From Amaurobius ferox (taxonomy: Eukaryota > Arthropoda > Arachnida > Araneae > Amaurobiidae), in the NCBI GenBank assembly GCA_951213105.1, contig OX578145.1, forward strand, positions 117,507,239-117,571,238: DNA of 64,000 bases. The letters run 5' to 3'. This document shows positions 10,275 to 22,054 of this stretch, in pieces (positions within the stretch are counted from its first letter, which is position 1; every line of letters begins with the position of its first letter). The position numbers were made by a program, and so were the translations under genes. The notes below the pieces were generated by a model that searched no databases, was not told where the DNA came from, and saw nothing but the letters and a program-made list of their open reading frames with translations.

Positions 10275-10986
10275 CATATATATATATATATATATATAGT
10301 ATATATATATTCTCATAACTATCAGGAACCTTAAGGGCAGCTGATTCCCCTGAAACTTTCAGTAACATGCTTGCAACTGTTTTACAGTGTACGTTATAGT
10401 ATAGTAAAGTGTGAAAAATTAAGTCGCTTAGGTTTTCTTTACTCTTTGCTCAAAGAATTTTTACTTCACAATAAATGAAACTGTTGCTTGTAAGAATACA
10501 ACTTTCTAGCACTTTCTTGAAGAAAGCAGACATAAGAATATTAAGTGACTATATTTGTCTCAAGGGCGTTATAAGCCTTCTTCCTGAGATCACAAATAGC
10601 TTGTTTTAAACAAACGATAGTTTGTTAAGACGTTCTTAACAGTTGTATCTAAGCGTTTGTTAATAGTACACTATTCCTAACCTGAGAAACAGGGCATATA
10701 ACATCCTCGAAACAAGTGTAGTCACCTAATTTTTTTTTTATGCCTACTTTCTTCAAGGAAGTACAGCCACTTGATCTTTGTATATTCACGAGAGAAATTA
10801 AAGTAAAAAGTGCTATATTTTTAAAATATGAGTTAAAGCTAGAAAATTTGCTTTGTTAGAATGGGTCTGAGTCCCCCCCACCCCAAATAGCTTCGCCTTT
10901 GTTGGAGAACATTAGATTTCTTTTTACAGTGTTGTTGATGGATTTTATTCTATAAATCCCCTCTTTATTCTAATTTTTTTTTGTAG
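10275..10986. other. Non-coding sequence, probable intron
   Basis: It begins with a (TA)n microsatellite and ends in a T-rich tract leading to the acceptor TTTTTTTTGTAG at 10975-10986. No exon or repeat family was recognised between them. Confidence 0.5.
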
Positions 10987-11037
10987 GAGTCTGAGCAAAA
11001 GATACGTTTGATGTTACAGTGGGATGTTTTGAATGGG
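10987..11037 (+). CDS. Penultimate coding exon of an unrecognised gene
   Basis: After a strong polypyrimidine tract and AG at 10985-10986, 17 open codons (reading ESEQKIRLMLQWDVLNG) end at a consensus GTAAGT donor. The exon is in phase 0 and joins exactly in frame to the exon at 11576. I do not recognise the protein. Charged and aliphatic residues and a Trp suggest an alpha-helical C-terminal region. Earlier exons were not found in the window and may lie to the left. Confidence 0.6.
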
Positions 11038-11575
11038 GTAAGTAATACTGTAGACTTGTACTTTTTAAAATTTACGATGAATATTTCTTTCCGCCTATAC
11101 TCATGTGTCTATATTGTGTGTCTCATTGAAAGCAATAAAGAGTGCTGAATTTTTTCTCGCATAGGTCTGGAAAAAAGGAGGATTAGGGGGACGGAGGAGG
11201 TGAAACGAATGTTGAGAAAAGGGAGGGATTTTTTAAAGTTGAGAAATGCAGGACTAACTTTATTAGTTTCGAAATTTCAATAATAATTTCTTTGCGCAAT
11301 ATCATATTTCTCAGACAATGAACTAAATACGAAATAATACATAGATAAAAAAAAAATTAAAATCTACAAAGATTTCAACTAAGCAATATATCTGATCAAC
11401 ACTGGGACGTTAATTAATTCTCGTGAATTAATTTCGTTCCAACAATTTCCAAACTTCCCAGGTTTATACCCATGTCTCAAATTTCCCGATTTATTTTTCC
11501 AACTTTATGCACTCACTATGTACGCACTATTTCAACAAGTTTCAATTTGCAGTAATTGAATCAATTCTTTTTCAG

Positions 11576-11719
11576 GTGGCTCGTCGGTGCTGGTCTGGAA
11601 ATAGCAATGCAATGATGAGCATTAATCAAGCCGTGCAAGAAGAACCTCGACTGGAAGTGACAATACCGCACGAAATACTGGATCATAATCTCATAGAAAC
11701 CATATTACAGTCACTTTGA
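11576..11719 (+). CDS. Terminal coding exon of an unrecognised gene
   Basis: The acceptor TTTTTCAG at 11575 opens a 47-codon frame starting VARRCWSGNSNAMMSINQ and ending in LIETILQSL and TGA. The phase matches the 51-nt exon upstream, across a 538-bp intron. Codon use is less AT-biased than the flanks and the composition is protein-like, unlike the repeats around it. A polyadenylation signal lies about 240 bp downstream. The function is unknown; the pair could be the C-terminus of a larger conserved protein. A chance ORF is unlikely given two matching splice sites, but it is unproven. Confidence 0.6.
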   Translation: MARRCWSGNSNAMMSINQAVQEEPRLEVTIPHEILDHNLIETILQSL

Positions 11720-11956
11720 CTTCAGCACAGTAAAAAATGATGAAACCGGCATTTACTCAGACAGCTTCAAAACAGTTCATTAGCTAATCTGTTTCTTACG
11801 CCATGTATTAGTTTAAAGGAAAAGTTAGCAGAGATGAACCGTAAAACAATATATTTCAAATAATTGTTTAATTTTTAATTACTTTGTACCAATAATAACA
11901 TTTTACTAAATATGTGTCTGGGTGTTCCTTAATATTTTACCTGTGTTTACAGTTGC

Positions 11957-11962
11957 AATAAA
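11957..11962 (+). terminator. Possible polyadenylation signal (AATAAA)
   Basis: AATAAA lies 238 bp after the stop at 11719, in AT-rich sequence. It is the first canonical hexamer noticed downstream. Confidence 0.4.
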
Positions 11963-13851
11963 AAACTGGAAATTTTGAGAAGCAAGAATAAACCGGGAAT
12001 TTAGGAAAGGTTGAAAACTTTTGATGGAAATAGACTAATCAAGAAATTGTATGTTTTCGTGGTAGTAGGCTGGACAAATTGCACACAAAACTGAAACTGT
12101 TATACTAAACCTTTTTGCATGTTGATTTTTCATTCTCAACTTTTCAGTCACTTTCTCATACTTATTGTACAGAGAAGGTATAGGTTTCATGCAAGTTTTC
12201 GAATTTGAGATTTTAACGAAAAATAAAGTTTTAAAACTCCTAAATACATTTCCAACACTTTAGGGAAGATGTCCGCACACGTGTGCAGGATGTGTGGAGT
12301 GTGGATATAATAACTTAATTAAGAATGCTCATACCGCAACTCTACTCTTGAGGAAGCTTGCACAAACAACTACTAGCTCTGGCGTCTTCAAGTGATGTGA
12401 TCAAAAGAATGCTGTTAATATTTGTGTACCGTTAAAATCGGATCACTTTAGTGGCATCGTCTGAAAATGCCAGTACTTCTCACTTGCACTCCCTTATTTT
12501 TTCGTCTTCACATTTATTTTTATATTATCAGAAACAGAAGCAAACTCGATGTTTTAAATGATGGGGGGGAGATCGCTAACGTTGACGTACATTATTTATA
12601 TATTAATATAATTAACAGGAAAACGAATTCAGGACTACAACAGGACGCTGCACATGAACAAGACAGTACTCCCACTTTGTTCACGTTTTCGCGTTTTTTG
12701 CCACTCGTCAGCAAAGAATAGGCAATAATATAACCAGAGAGACAAAACTGGTTAAATTGGCTTATGGGTGAGTACACAGTAAGAGCCACCAGGTGAGGTG
12801 ATGATACATATACTGTGCAATTCGCCGGTCTTCATCCAAGCTATATCAGCCTTCATTTTGTACATATTTTCAATGTCAGCAGTGATAGCGACCAAAATAT
12901 CAAAATGCTCCATAAATTTCGCAGAGTCCTCTGACTGGAATCAAAACATCGTTACATTACACCTAGAAATCGAGTTAGCCAATGCATTAAATACAACTTG
13001 TAAGTTTGCAATCGAGCTGTGTTTCTTATGTCTCATGATGAGGTATATATTTTTATAATATACTAAAATAAGCTCTTCAGTTTGTGAGGTCTAAATAACC
13101 TTTGGTTATTATTTCTTCCCAGTTTACGTTATAATTTATGTTCATTTTATATTAACAACTTCTGACTGATTCTGCTATGTGGGCCATTCGCCAAGCCAAG
13201 TAACATTCTGCGGTCCTGCAGATCGACAGGATAAGTTTCGGATCGTGAATAAGAGAGTTGATGAGTGAAAGTTGGAATTCGAATTGTTGCAAAATTGGAA
13301 GTCTGCTCGATTGAAAGTTGGAGGGTGCATGTCTGTTGGAGCATGTTACTATTGGTAAAACTATGATCGGAAGGATACCCACTAGTTGTCTAGGACAAAA
13401 TTAGAGCTCTTCGTAAGCAGTTCTATAAGCATCGGCAATTTATGTTCTATTCTACTGATTGCCATAAAGATACCAGGCTCGGCCGCAATTTAATATATTG
13501 AGCTTTAAGTTATATGACGGGAATGTGCACTACTGGCTGTTTTGGTACATGTCTACCTTTATTTCACGCAGACAGCTGTTGTATTATTATAGTGTGAACA
13601 ATAAATGTGTTTCAGTTAAAATCATGAATCAGAATGTTATTGCCCCTGGCCATAAGGTATCGCTTAATCTAGGATTTGGAGTTAGGCCACTTTTGAAATG
13701 ACCAACTTCATATGAGCTAAAGGTTCAGACTTTATAGTGCTCATGAACAGGTCAGATTTTCCAAGCTTCCGAAACTGGTTCCACATGATTTAAAAAATCT
13801 CTTATAAATTCCATATGTTACGTTCTCAAATTTGGACTTCTTTGTAATCTA
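11963..13851. other. Intergenic sequence, no gene recognised
   Basis: Only scattered short frames are present. At about 12140-12230 a short fold (TTCTCATACTTATTGTACAGAGAAG) is followed by TTTTCGAATTTGAGATTTT, which resembles the stretch at 36290-36350, so it may be the end of a dispersed element. Nothing else was identified. Confidence 0.4.
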
Positions 13852-14010
13852 CAGTGGCTCACAAAAGTGTTGGGACACCTTATATTCTTCTGTTAAAATT
13901 GTAGAATACTTTCGCACTGTATTTTTTAAACGATATCTTTATTCTTTACAAAATTATGCATGACATTTATTAAAATAATAATTTAACGATTTTTTTTTAT
14001 TAAAAGTTAA
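13852..14010 (+). mobile_element. Tc1-type terminal repeat fragment
   Basis: It starts CAGTGGCTCACAAAAGTGTT directly after TA (13850-13851), a form typical of Tc1-family transposon ends. No matching inverted end or transposase was seen nearby, so it is a solo end or a deleted copy. The right limit is approximate. Confidence 0.5.
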
Positions 14011-15702
14011 CTAGAAAATTTGGATTGAAAATTTGAATCCAAGTACAAGCATCAACATCTCGTCTAAACATTGAGATTAGGATATTTCAATCTGGATTGA
14101 AATTTTCAATTACCTTTGCAGATGTGAATCGAACTTGTACATGTTCTTTTCGGTGTATTTATCCTCTTATCCGGATTCTCTGGTTCGATTGGGATTCAGC
14201 TCCCTATACTCGATGTAAAGCTAACTTGAATACATTGCGAACACTATGGCAAGCTAATTACTCAGTTTTGTCTTCATATGTGTATTATGTGATGGTTTTC
14301 ATAGTAACACAATTTCTTTAAAATATAAATTTAGAACACATTTTTATCGAAATAGGAAGGAACATGAATATAATTTTAAATTTTGATACTGGAATTTGCT
14401 TATTTGGATTCAATCTATTGGTTTAATGCATCAAAAATTTAATTTTTTATTTATTAATGACGTTTTGCACATAAACTAACCTATCGAAGGTTTGCAGTTT
14501 TTCTATATCTCTTTAGTTTGTCAAATTAGGCGATTTGAGAGGAACTCATTTTTCTCACGACTTCAGCGACTACTACAGTATTCTCGCCAGCGAGTTCAAT
14601 CATCGCTATTCTTTTATACTAGAAAATAAAAAACAAGCAAAGAACTAGTTTCAGGATCCACACTTTTATATTAAAATGCGCTGAAACGAAAAAAAATAAT
14701 GGGTAACTCTGTTAAGAAAAACTTGTGCAATGTATAAAAGCACAAATAATACAATAATGTAGTATATAGCTGTTTCGAGGATACGCTGGATCACCTTCAT
14801 TAGTGCAAGAAAACCAACAAACCCGAAGTAAAAAAAAAAATGGTTGCAAAAGGAAGAAACAGGGGGATTATATGCCCAAGATCTGGATTAACAGAAAACC
14901 AATCAGAAAGAAGCATGAAGAACCTCCCAGCCAATCCGAAACGATAAGTAACATACAAGATTGGTGTACGTCAAAACACAACATGGATATTCCGACAAGA
15001 CGAGTCAAATCAGAACATAAATAAATGAGACCCAAAATGACGAAAAGGTTTAAAACGACACATAAGAACCCCAAATAATATAACGAAGAAAGTGGTGGGG
15101 TTACAGGGCGTTCTGAAAAACCGCGCACAAAAATGGAGTACTGGACAAGTCATAAACTAAATTACTGGAACTTTTATGGATATGGGAGGCTTCAAAGAAG
15201 TCAAGATCATAGATCAACGTGCATTTTTGTATGAGCAAGTGCAAAATCGGCGCAAGCGATAAGCGCATACTAGTGTACTGAGTTTGATGTCGCAGATTTA
15301 AAGTTTAAATTTTTTACACTTTTATGTCTGTATTGTTTTATAATACAACTTAAAGGGTATAACCAGAAGAAAAATAATATATTGGATTTTGCATTGAGTT
15401 CAGCAGATACTTTTACTCGTACCACGTTAACAACCCAACTGAACGATGGCTTACATGCCTTATGTGTTATATGTCACAGAGAGTATGGCTTATATGCCAT
15501 ACCCTCTGTGGAAAGTTATGCAAAAAGCATGAGGTACATAGAACCCACCAAAAACAGCCAAGGGGATTTTCTTTTTGCCAAATTTCTCGCCACGCTCAAG
15601 CGACCCAGACATTAAAATTATAACAATGGTTTTCTGTTGCGTATTCATAACACCATGATGTAATTTCCTTTACATACTTCTGTTACATCGGAGTCCCATT
15701 TT
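14011..15702. other. Intergenic sequence with repeat fragments
   Basis: It contains a - strand copy of the CACTGATGAAGG...CGAAAC repeat at about 14745-14815. A short imperfect hairpin has arms at 15475-15489 and 15496-15510 (15-bp arms, one mismatch, loop TTATAT). The frames here have no known domain. Confidence 0.4.
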
Positions 15703-16613
15703 TACTTTCCTTATATACAACAATGTATAAGGAAAGTATTGTGACGGCGTCGAAAATTCGAATTCGAGTTTTCGACGGGAGAGCACGTTTCAAGCATCCC
15801 TGATCACGAATCGAACATTTTTGAGGTGATGTGTGTGTGTGTGTGTGTGTCAGTGAGTCTGTGGAGACGATAACTGACGAACGAATGGACCGATTCGAAC
15901 GAAATTTGGTATAAAATTACAATCCATGAATACTGGAAGCCTATTGCTTTTATACGCAATCGAATGTTCAGAACCCCCTAAATTTTCGAGTGAAATTTTG
16001 AAACAATCATCAAAAAATCAAAACCTCTAATAAAGTTACGCAAATAGACATTTCTTATGTAATTTCTCATTAAAAAACGAATAACATAAATTTTAGAACG
16101 CTAACATGAACCGTTCTCGAGATATTGCACATTTTTCAAAAAAATTATCAAAAAATTATATAAAATAAAAAAATATTTCCTATTGAGAAACATGTTCACT
16201 TTTCATATGTAATATCATGCCATAAATTTTGTGACATCATTCTCGTGGATCCTAGCTCGTTCCATTCATGAAAAAAGATACTTTGAGTAATACTTTTGTA
16301 TCTGAACGCCAAATCATTTATCTGCTATAAGAATAAATTATTTCTCCGTCCATAACGCTTGGCGAGATTTTGGCGACGAATTTGGCGGAATGTCACCAAC
16401 TTGGCGACTTTTCTAAATGTTACCAAATCAAAGAAAGTCTCGTCAAATGGATAAAAATGACGCTAAATCAATGAAAATAACGACTATTTGAGGAAAATTC
16501 AATATCTTGGGAAAAATATAAGTATTTACTATATGAATAACCTATTTTGTTTTTACTGTAAAAGTAGTACATTGCATTATATAAGGAAAGACATGTGCTG
16601 CCCACATCTGATT
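15703..16613 (+). mobile_element. Helentron-like non-autonomous element, copy 2
   Basis: It begins with the palindrome CTTTCCTTATA...TATAAGGAAAG and ends GCTGCCCACATCTGA. It carries the same (GT)n run (15831-15850), the same GAACGAAATTTGGTA segment and the TTGGCGA cluster (about 16359-16410). It is close to full length and faces copy 3 in inverted orientation. Confidence 0.65.
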
Positions 16614-16635
16614 TTTCTTTTTAATTTGCTATTAC

Positions 16636-16692
16636 AATTTTTTTGATGTGAAGCAACTTAGAGTAACTAAGTTGCTTCACATCAAAAAAATT
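16636..16692. repeat. Perfect hairpin, 25-bp arms, 7-nt loop
   Basis: The arms 16636-16660 and 16668-16692 are exact inverse complements (TTGATGTGAAGCAACTTA within the left arm), with loop GAGTAAC. It lies 23 bp beyond the end of a Helentron-like copy. It could be the snap-back end of a broken element or a small inverted repeat. Confidence 0.9.
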
Positions 16693-17296
16693 ATCAGATT
16701 TTTATCACATTCACTAAAAGTGTGCGGCTAGAAATTATATAAAACTAGTATTTCATTATAATTCGATATATACTCAAAAATATTACTATTAAACGTTTGG
16801 AATTATTTATTTTACACATTTAAGGATGGTAATGATACCATACGTTTAAAAGTGAAATTTTATGAGTATATCAAAAATTATAATGAAATATTAATTTTAT
16901 AACATTTCTAACCACCCACTTTTATTGTATGAGATGAAAATATGATTTCTTTCCTCTCTTCAGTGCATTTTGATTTAAAAGTGTGGATCCTGAAACTTGT
17001 TCTTTTCTTGTTTCTACTTTTTTAGTGCATTTAAAAAAATGTGCGAATCTTTGCACTTGTCCAGGACGAACTGGACCGGCAAGGTTCTTAATCCGAAGAA
17101 TTAAAATGTACCATGAAAAGCAACGATATGCCATCTGATCTGAGGTTATTCCCTTGAAATGTGTATATTCTTATGGCAGGTCCAGGAAGGACTGGGCAGG
17201 GAAGTTTCAAATTCAAAAGAATAAAAACATACAACAAAAGACAGTAAATGTGCGGAATTTAAGCTTTCTGGCTGCTTTCTCGAGCTATTCTAAAAA
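16693..17296. other. Spacer between two inverted Helentron-like copies
   Basis: It is AT-rich with two related stretches reading TATGAGTATATC / ATATATACTCA and TATAATGAAATA in inverted order. Together with the hairpin they hint at a decayed inverted repeat. No gene is visible. Confidence 0.35.
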
Positions 17297-18218
17297 AATC
17301 TGATGTGGGCAACACATGACTTTCCTTATATAATGCAATGAATTGACTACTTTTACAGTAAAAAAAATAGGTTTTTCTTATAGTAGATACTCATATACTT
17401 TCCAAGATATTGAATTTTCGACAATTAGTCGTCATTTTCATTGATTTAGCGTCATTTTAATCCATTTGGCGAGATTTCCATTAATTTGACAACATTTCAA
17501 AAAGTCACCAAATTGGCGACATTCCACCAAATTTGTCGGCAAAATCTCGCCAAGCTTTACTGACGGAGAAATAAATTATTCTTATAGCAGATAAATGACT
17601 ATTGGCTTTCAAATACAAAAGTATTACTCGAAGTATCTTTTCTCATGAATGGAACGAGCTAGATCCACGAGAATGATGTCACCCAATTTATCGCATGGTA
17701 TTACATATGAAAAGTGAACATGTTTCTCAATAGGAAATATTTTTTTTTATTTTATATGACTTTTTGATAATTTTTTTGAAAAATGTGCAATATCTCGAGA
17801 ACAGTTCATGCTAGCGTTCTAAAATTTATGTTAATCATTTTCTAAAGAAAAATTACATAAGAAATGTCTATTTGCGTAACTTTATTAGCGGTTTTGATTT
17901 TTTGACGATTTTTTCAAAATTTCACTCGAAAATTTAGGGGGTTTCTGAACATTCGATTGCGTTTAAAAACAATAGGCTTCCAGTGTTTACGGATTGTGAT
18001 TTTTGTACCAAATTTCGTTCGAATCGGTCCATTCGTTCGTCAGTTATCATCTCCACTGACTCACTGACACACACACACACACACACAGACATCACTTCAA
18101 AAATGTTTGATTCGTCATCAGGGATGCTTGAAACGTGCTCTCCCGTCGAAAACTCGAATTCGAATGTTCGACCCCGTCACAATACTTTCCTTATACATTA
18201 TGAATATAAGGAAAGTAA
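17297..18218 (-). mobile_element. Helentron-like non-autonomous element, copy 3
   Basis: It starts on the + strand with TCTGATGTGGGCAACACATG and ends with the palindrome CTTTCCTTATACATTATGAA followed by TATAAGGAAAG. It is the inverse of copy 2 with the same interior order: TTGGCGA cluster, GAAATTTGGTAC segment, (CA)n run at 18069-18087. It is essentially full length. Confidence 0.65.
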
Positions 18219-19325
18219 AAAGATATATGTTCTTTATGACGGACTCAGAACTGACTGAACCGGCGTCAGTTTTAATTACATTTTGTCCAGTGGCGTGTGC
18301 TCCATAGAAGCATTGCTTACCTAACATCAGTTTTACAAAATGAAATATTTCAAATATTATTATTTTTTAAATCTCATCAGAATTTGTATTTGTGAAATGA
18401 CTATTAATGATAGCTCATTGGTCGTCAAGCTCAAATTAATCTTCCCGATCTCAATGTTGCTTGGCATGCTTGCAATATCAGTGCCAGCAGAAAAGTCTAA
18501 TTAGCACAAAATAATTCTAATTAAAGAAGCAGTCTGTCAATTTCTTATTGATATGTGATGATGCTGTCATCTAGTAGCACGGATACAACCTTTTGCTGAA
18601 TCTTAAAAAGTTTTCTTCAGATATGAGAAATAAGAACTTCTTGCAAATATGAAAAAAACTCTTTAATTTCTATGAAAATATCATTACTGTGTTTGCAAAG
18701 AAAAATAGAAGATTAGACCTTATGTATAAATAAGTTTAACAGTGGTATGTAATGTTTTATAATAATACAGTTTTCCTCTTGTTTTTATATATTAGAATTA
18801 AATGTTGTGCTTCCCAAACGTCACCTAGCTAAAATATATAGCATGAAGCTTTATATTTGAAATTTTGGACTCCAGTTTTCTCCCCAAATTATTCTATCAT
18901 ACTTCGTCACTGTTCCCGTCCTCCTCAAAATTAAAAAATACTAAATAATAAAAGACTTGTAAAGTCACTGGCTTTTCAAAAAGCAGTGTGGAAAGAGATG
19001 GTTTTCAAATCTGTTGTTACACATGGCTTTATTGGAAACCAATCCATTACATAACTGGCATCTCACAATGATACAAAGGTAGACAACAATTAAATAAACT
19101 AAGCACAAAACAAGAATATTACAAATTAAACAAACACAAAGCCCAATGAGAAGAGGTCAAAGAAGGGGTAATTTTCAAATCTATTAAAATGGAAAAAACT
19201 GCAGAAAATTTATCGACCCATATCTCTAACTATGCCTGAAAAAAATTTGATATAAAATTGATATGATTTATTTTAAAAGTAAAACCAAGATGTATATACA
19301 CTTAATTTTCAGCAATATTAAATTA
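18219..19325. other. Intergenic sequence, no gene recognised
   Basis: The motif CAGTGGCGTGTGC at about 18289 resembles a common transposon end but has no partner. The rest is AT-rich without recognisable coding or repeat structure. Confidence 0.35.
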
Positions 19326-21107
19326 TCTATATATACTAATTGCCAAGTGTCCGTCTGTCTATCTGTCACGCTTTTTTCAGGCACTTCCCGAATAGATAGA
19401 GACTTGCAATTTGGTACACGGTTCGGTCGTTCGATAAAACCCCCTGGAAAAATCGAATTTTTCGAAAGCGTTCTATAGAGAGGGTGCCCCACACTAAAAC
19501 GTTCGAAAAGTGAAATGATAGGAAAGCGTACTTTGCAATGAGATAGAGACTTCAAATTTGGTGTATGGGTAAATCATTCGAAAGGAAGAAAGTGTGCAAT
19601 TTCAGATTTCCAATATTTGTTACCTTAGGGGGTGTCGCACACCAAAACGTTCGAAAAGTGAAATGATGGGAAAGCATGCTTTACGGTGAGATAGAGACTT
19701 CAAATTTACTGTATGGGTAAATCGTTTGAAAGGAAGACAGTGTGCAATTTCAGATTTCCAATATTTTCTACTTAAGGGGGTGCCGCACACCAAAATGTTC
19801 GGTGTACCGAATAAATGAGAAACGTCTCCTTTAAAATTTGATAGAGGCTTGAAATTAGGTATATGGATTTGATGAAAACACCCAAGACGAATATAGTTTT
19901 TCAAAAACGTTCGTTTAAGGGGGTGCTCTAGAGGAAAACGTTCGAAAGATGAATTGATAAGAAAACATGCTGCTGGATGAGATAGAGATTTGAAATTTGG
20001 TGGACGGGTAGATAGTTTGGAAGAAAGAAAGTGTACAATTTCAGTTTTTCCAATATTTTATACTTTAGGGGGTGTTGCACAAAAAATGTTTGATTTCCGG
20101 AATGAAGTAGAAATATCCCTTTTAGAACGTGCTAGAGGCTTGATATTTGGTATATGGGCGAATCATTTGATAGAAAACCCAAGAAGAATGGAGTTTTTCA
20201 AAAGTATACATTTAAGGGGAGTGGGTACTCCACAGAAAAACATTCTAAGGGTGAAATGATAGAAAAAGTATACTTCGCGATGAGTTAGAGACTTCAAATT
20301 TGGTATAAGGGTATATAGTTTGAAAGGAAGGAAGTGTGCAATTCAGTTTACAAACATTTGCTATTGTAGGGGTGCCGCAAACTAAAATGTTCGATTTCAC
20401 GAATAACTGAAAAACGCCTCCTTTAGAGTGTGATGGAAGCTTGAAATTTGGCATATAAGGTAATCATTTGATAAAAAAAACCTCTAAGATTATTACCATT
20501 TTTCAGAAATGATCATTTAAGGGGGTGCAACACAGAAAAACGTAAAAACGTTCGAAATATGAAGTGATAGAAAAACATGCTCCACAATAGGATAGAGACA
20601 TCAAATTTGGTGTACTGGCAGATTCTTTGAAAGGAAAAAAGTGTGCAAATTTTAGATTTCCAATATTTGCTACTTTAGGGGGGGTGGCACGCTAATATGT
20701 TCGATTTTCGGAATAAATGAGACACTCTTGCTTTTAAATGTGATAGAGGCTCGATATTTGGTATATGGACCAATCATCTGATAAAAAGCACAACACGAAC
20801 AGTTTTTCAAAAATGTTCATTTATGGGGGTGCTCCAAAGAAAAATGTTCGAAAGGGGAGATGATAAAATAGTATGCTTCGGGATGAGATAGAGACTTTAA
20901 TTTGGTGTACTGGTAAATAATTCGAAAGGACGACGCGCGCAACTTAAATTTTCCAATACTTTCTTCTTTAGGGGGTTCTGCACACTAAAATATTCGATTT
21001 GCCGAAAATATATGAAACACGAATAATTCAAAAATTTACATTATTCAGGGGTTGCTTATTGCGATTCAGGGGTTGCTTATTTTGATTTTCAACGGGTATT
21101 CGGCTAG
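19326..21107 (+). mobile_element. Helitron candidate carrying an internal tandem array
   Basis: Structural hallmarks fit a Helitron. The left end starts TC (TCTATATATACTAATTGCC) and is preceded by A. The right end is CTAG followed by T, preceded by the near-palindrome CGGGTATTCGG. Insertion is thus between A and T. No target duplication is seen, as expected. There is no Rep/helicase coding, so it would be non-autonomous. Almost the whole interior is a tandem array. The assignment rests on terminal structure only. Confidence 0.5.
19395..21060. repeat. Tandem array of ~150-bp monomers in alternating A/B order
   Basis: The landmark GATAGAG(A/G)C recurs at about 19395, 19542, 19690, 19840, 19981, 20130, 20284, 20432, 20591, 20742 and 20886, a spacing of 141-159 bp. 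From the third unit on, two types alternate. Type A has GAGACTTCAAATTTGGTGTA followed by AGTGTGCAATTTCAG. Type B has GAGGCTTGAAATTTGGTATA followed by TTTTTCAAAAA and AAGGGGGTGC. A truncated twelfth unit follows. The effective unit is a ~300-bp dimer. Frames in the array are read-through of repeats. Confidence 0.85.
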
Positions 21108-21364
21108 TAAGAATATATTTGCTGTTTTCCTACAAAAAATTAGATTGTAATGAAACACATAATTTTTATAACTTAATTAAATGTCACATAATAAATTTTT
21201 AAATCATCAAGCATGTAAACGTTTAGTATAGTTTTCAAAAAAGAAACATTTAACTTTCTTATTTCGTGGTTTCAGACGTTTCAATTATCCCTGTACTCGA
21301 ATCACAGTTTTAATTAATTTCTGAACAAATATTTGTGTACCGATATCTTTAACACTCTAGGTAC

Positions 21365-21722
21365 TCATTCGTATAATATGAAGTAAGGAACATTTTTATT
21401 TTATTTAAAAAAAATGTTATACAGTTGTCAATATGGAATAATTTATATTTGCAATGGCAGTAAGAAAACTTGCTATATGCCACAATAATTTGAATTCCTA
21501 TGAGGACCGATATATTAAGTGTTACCACGCAGCCGACTTCTAATCATTCGTATAATATGAAGTAAGGGACATTTTTATTTTATTTAAAAAAATGTTATAC
21601 ACTTGTCAATATGGAATAATTTATATTTGCAATGGCAGTAAGAAAACTTGCTATATGCCACAATAATTTGAATTCCTATGAGGACCGATATATTAAGTGT
21701 TTCCACGCAGCCGACTTCTAAT
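21365..21722. repeat. Tandem duplication, 179-bp unit x2
   Basis: Unit one (21365-21543) starts TCATTCGTATAATATGAAGT and is repeated almost without change from 21544. Part of the unit (GCAATGGCAGTAAGAAAACTTGC) also appears in diverged form at about 41659, so the unit comes from a dispersed repeat. Confidence 0.85.
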
Positions 21723-21881
21723 TTATTAAAGATTGAACTCTTGAAAGAACCCCATCTATATATAGAAGATATTCCCAAAGTCTGAATCAGGCTCTCATTG
21801 CAGATAAGATAACTGAATCCATGAACATATAAAGCTGACTTCAAAGTTCAAAATCAAAGCTCAAATTCATGACAGCATTCC

Positions 21882-22054
21882 TGTTGCAACTCAATGAAAA
21901 GACTCTTTCACGTATTGCATTACTGTGATCAAATTTATCCGTTGTGGCAACAGTAAAGAACAATATTTGAATCTTTTTGGAAAGAATTACGATTTGTTTC
22001 TTTACATTATTCTCCCTCTACGTTAAAACAACTTCTACGGTATAATGACAAAAA
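21882..22054 (+). mobile_element. BEL/Pao retrotransposon 5' LTR, truncated by insertion
   Basis: TGTTGCAACTCAATGAAAAG begins a stretch that matches the 3' LTR at 25041 (TGTAGCAACTCAATGAACGG) and continues colinearly past the GTGATCAAATTTATC segment, once the SINE in the 3' copy is set aside. A Helentron-like element begins at about 22055 and the remainder of the 5' LTR is missing. Confidence 0.7.

Noticed and set aside
19268..20454. Several 60-95 codon frames in the tandem array, partly resembling each other
   Set aside because: Their similarity comes from the DNA repeat and exists in more than one frame; no start, splice or coding signature.
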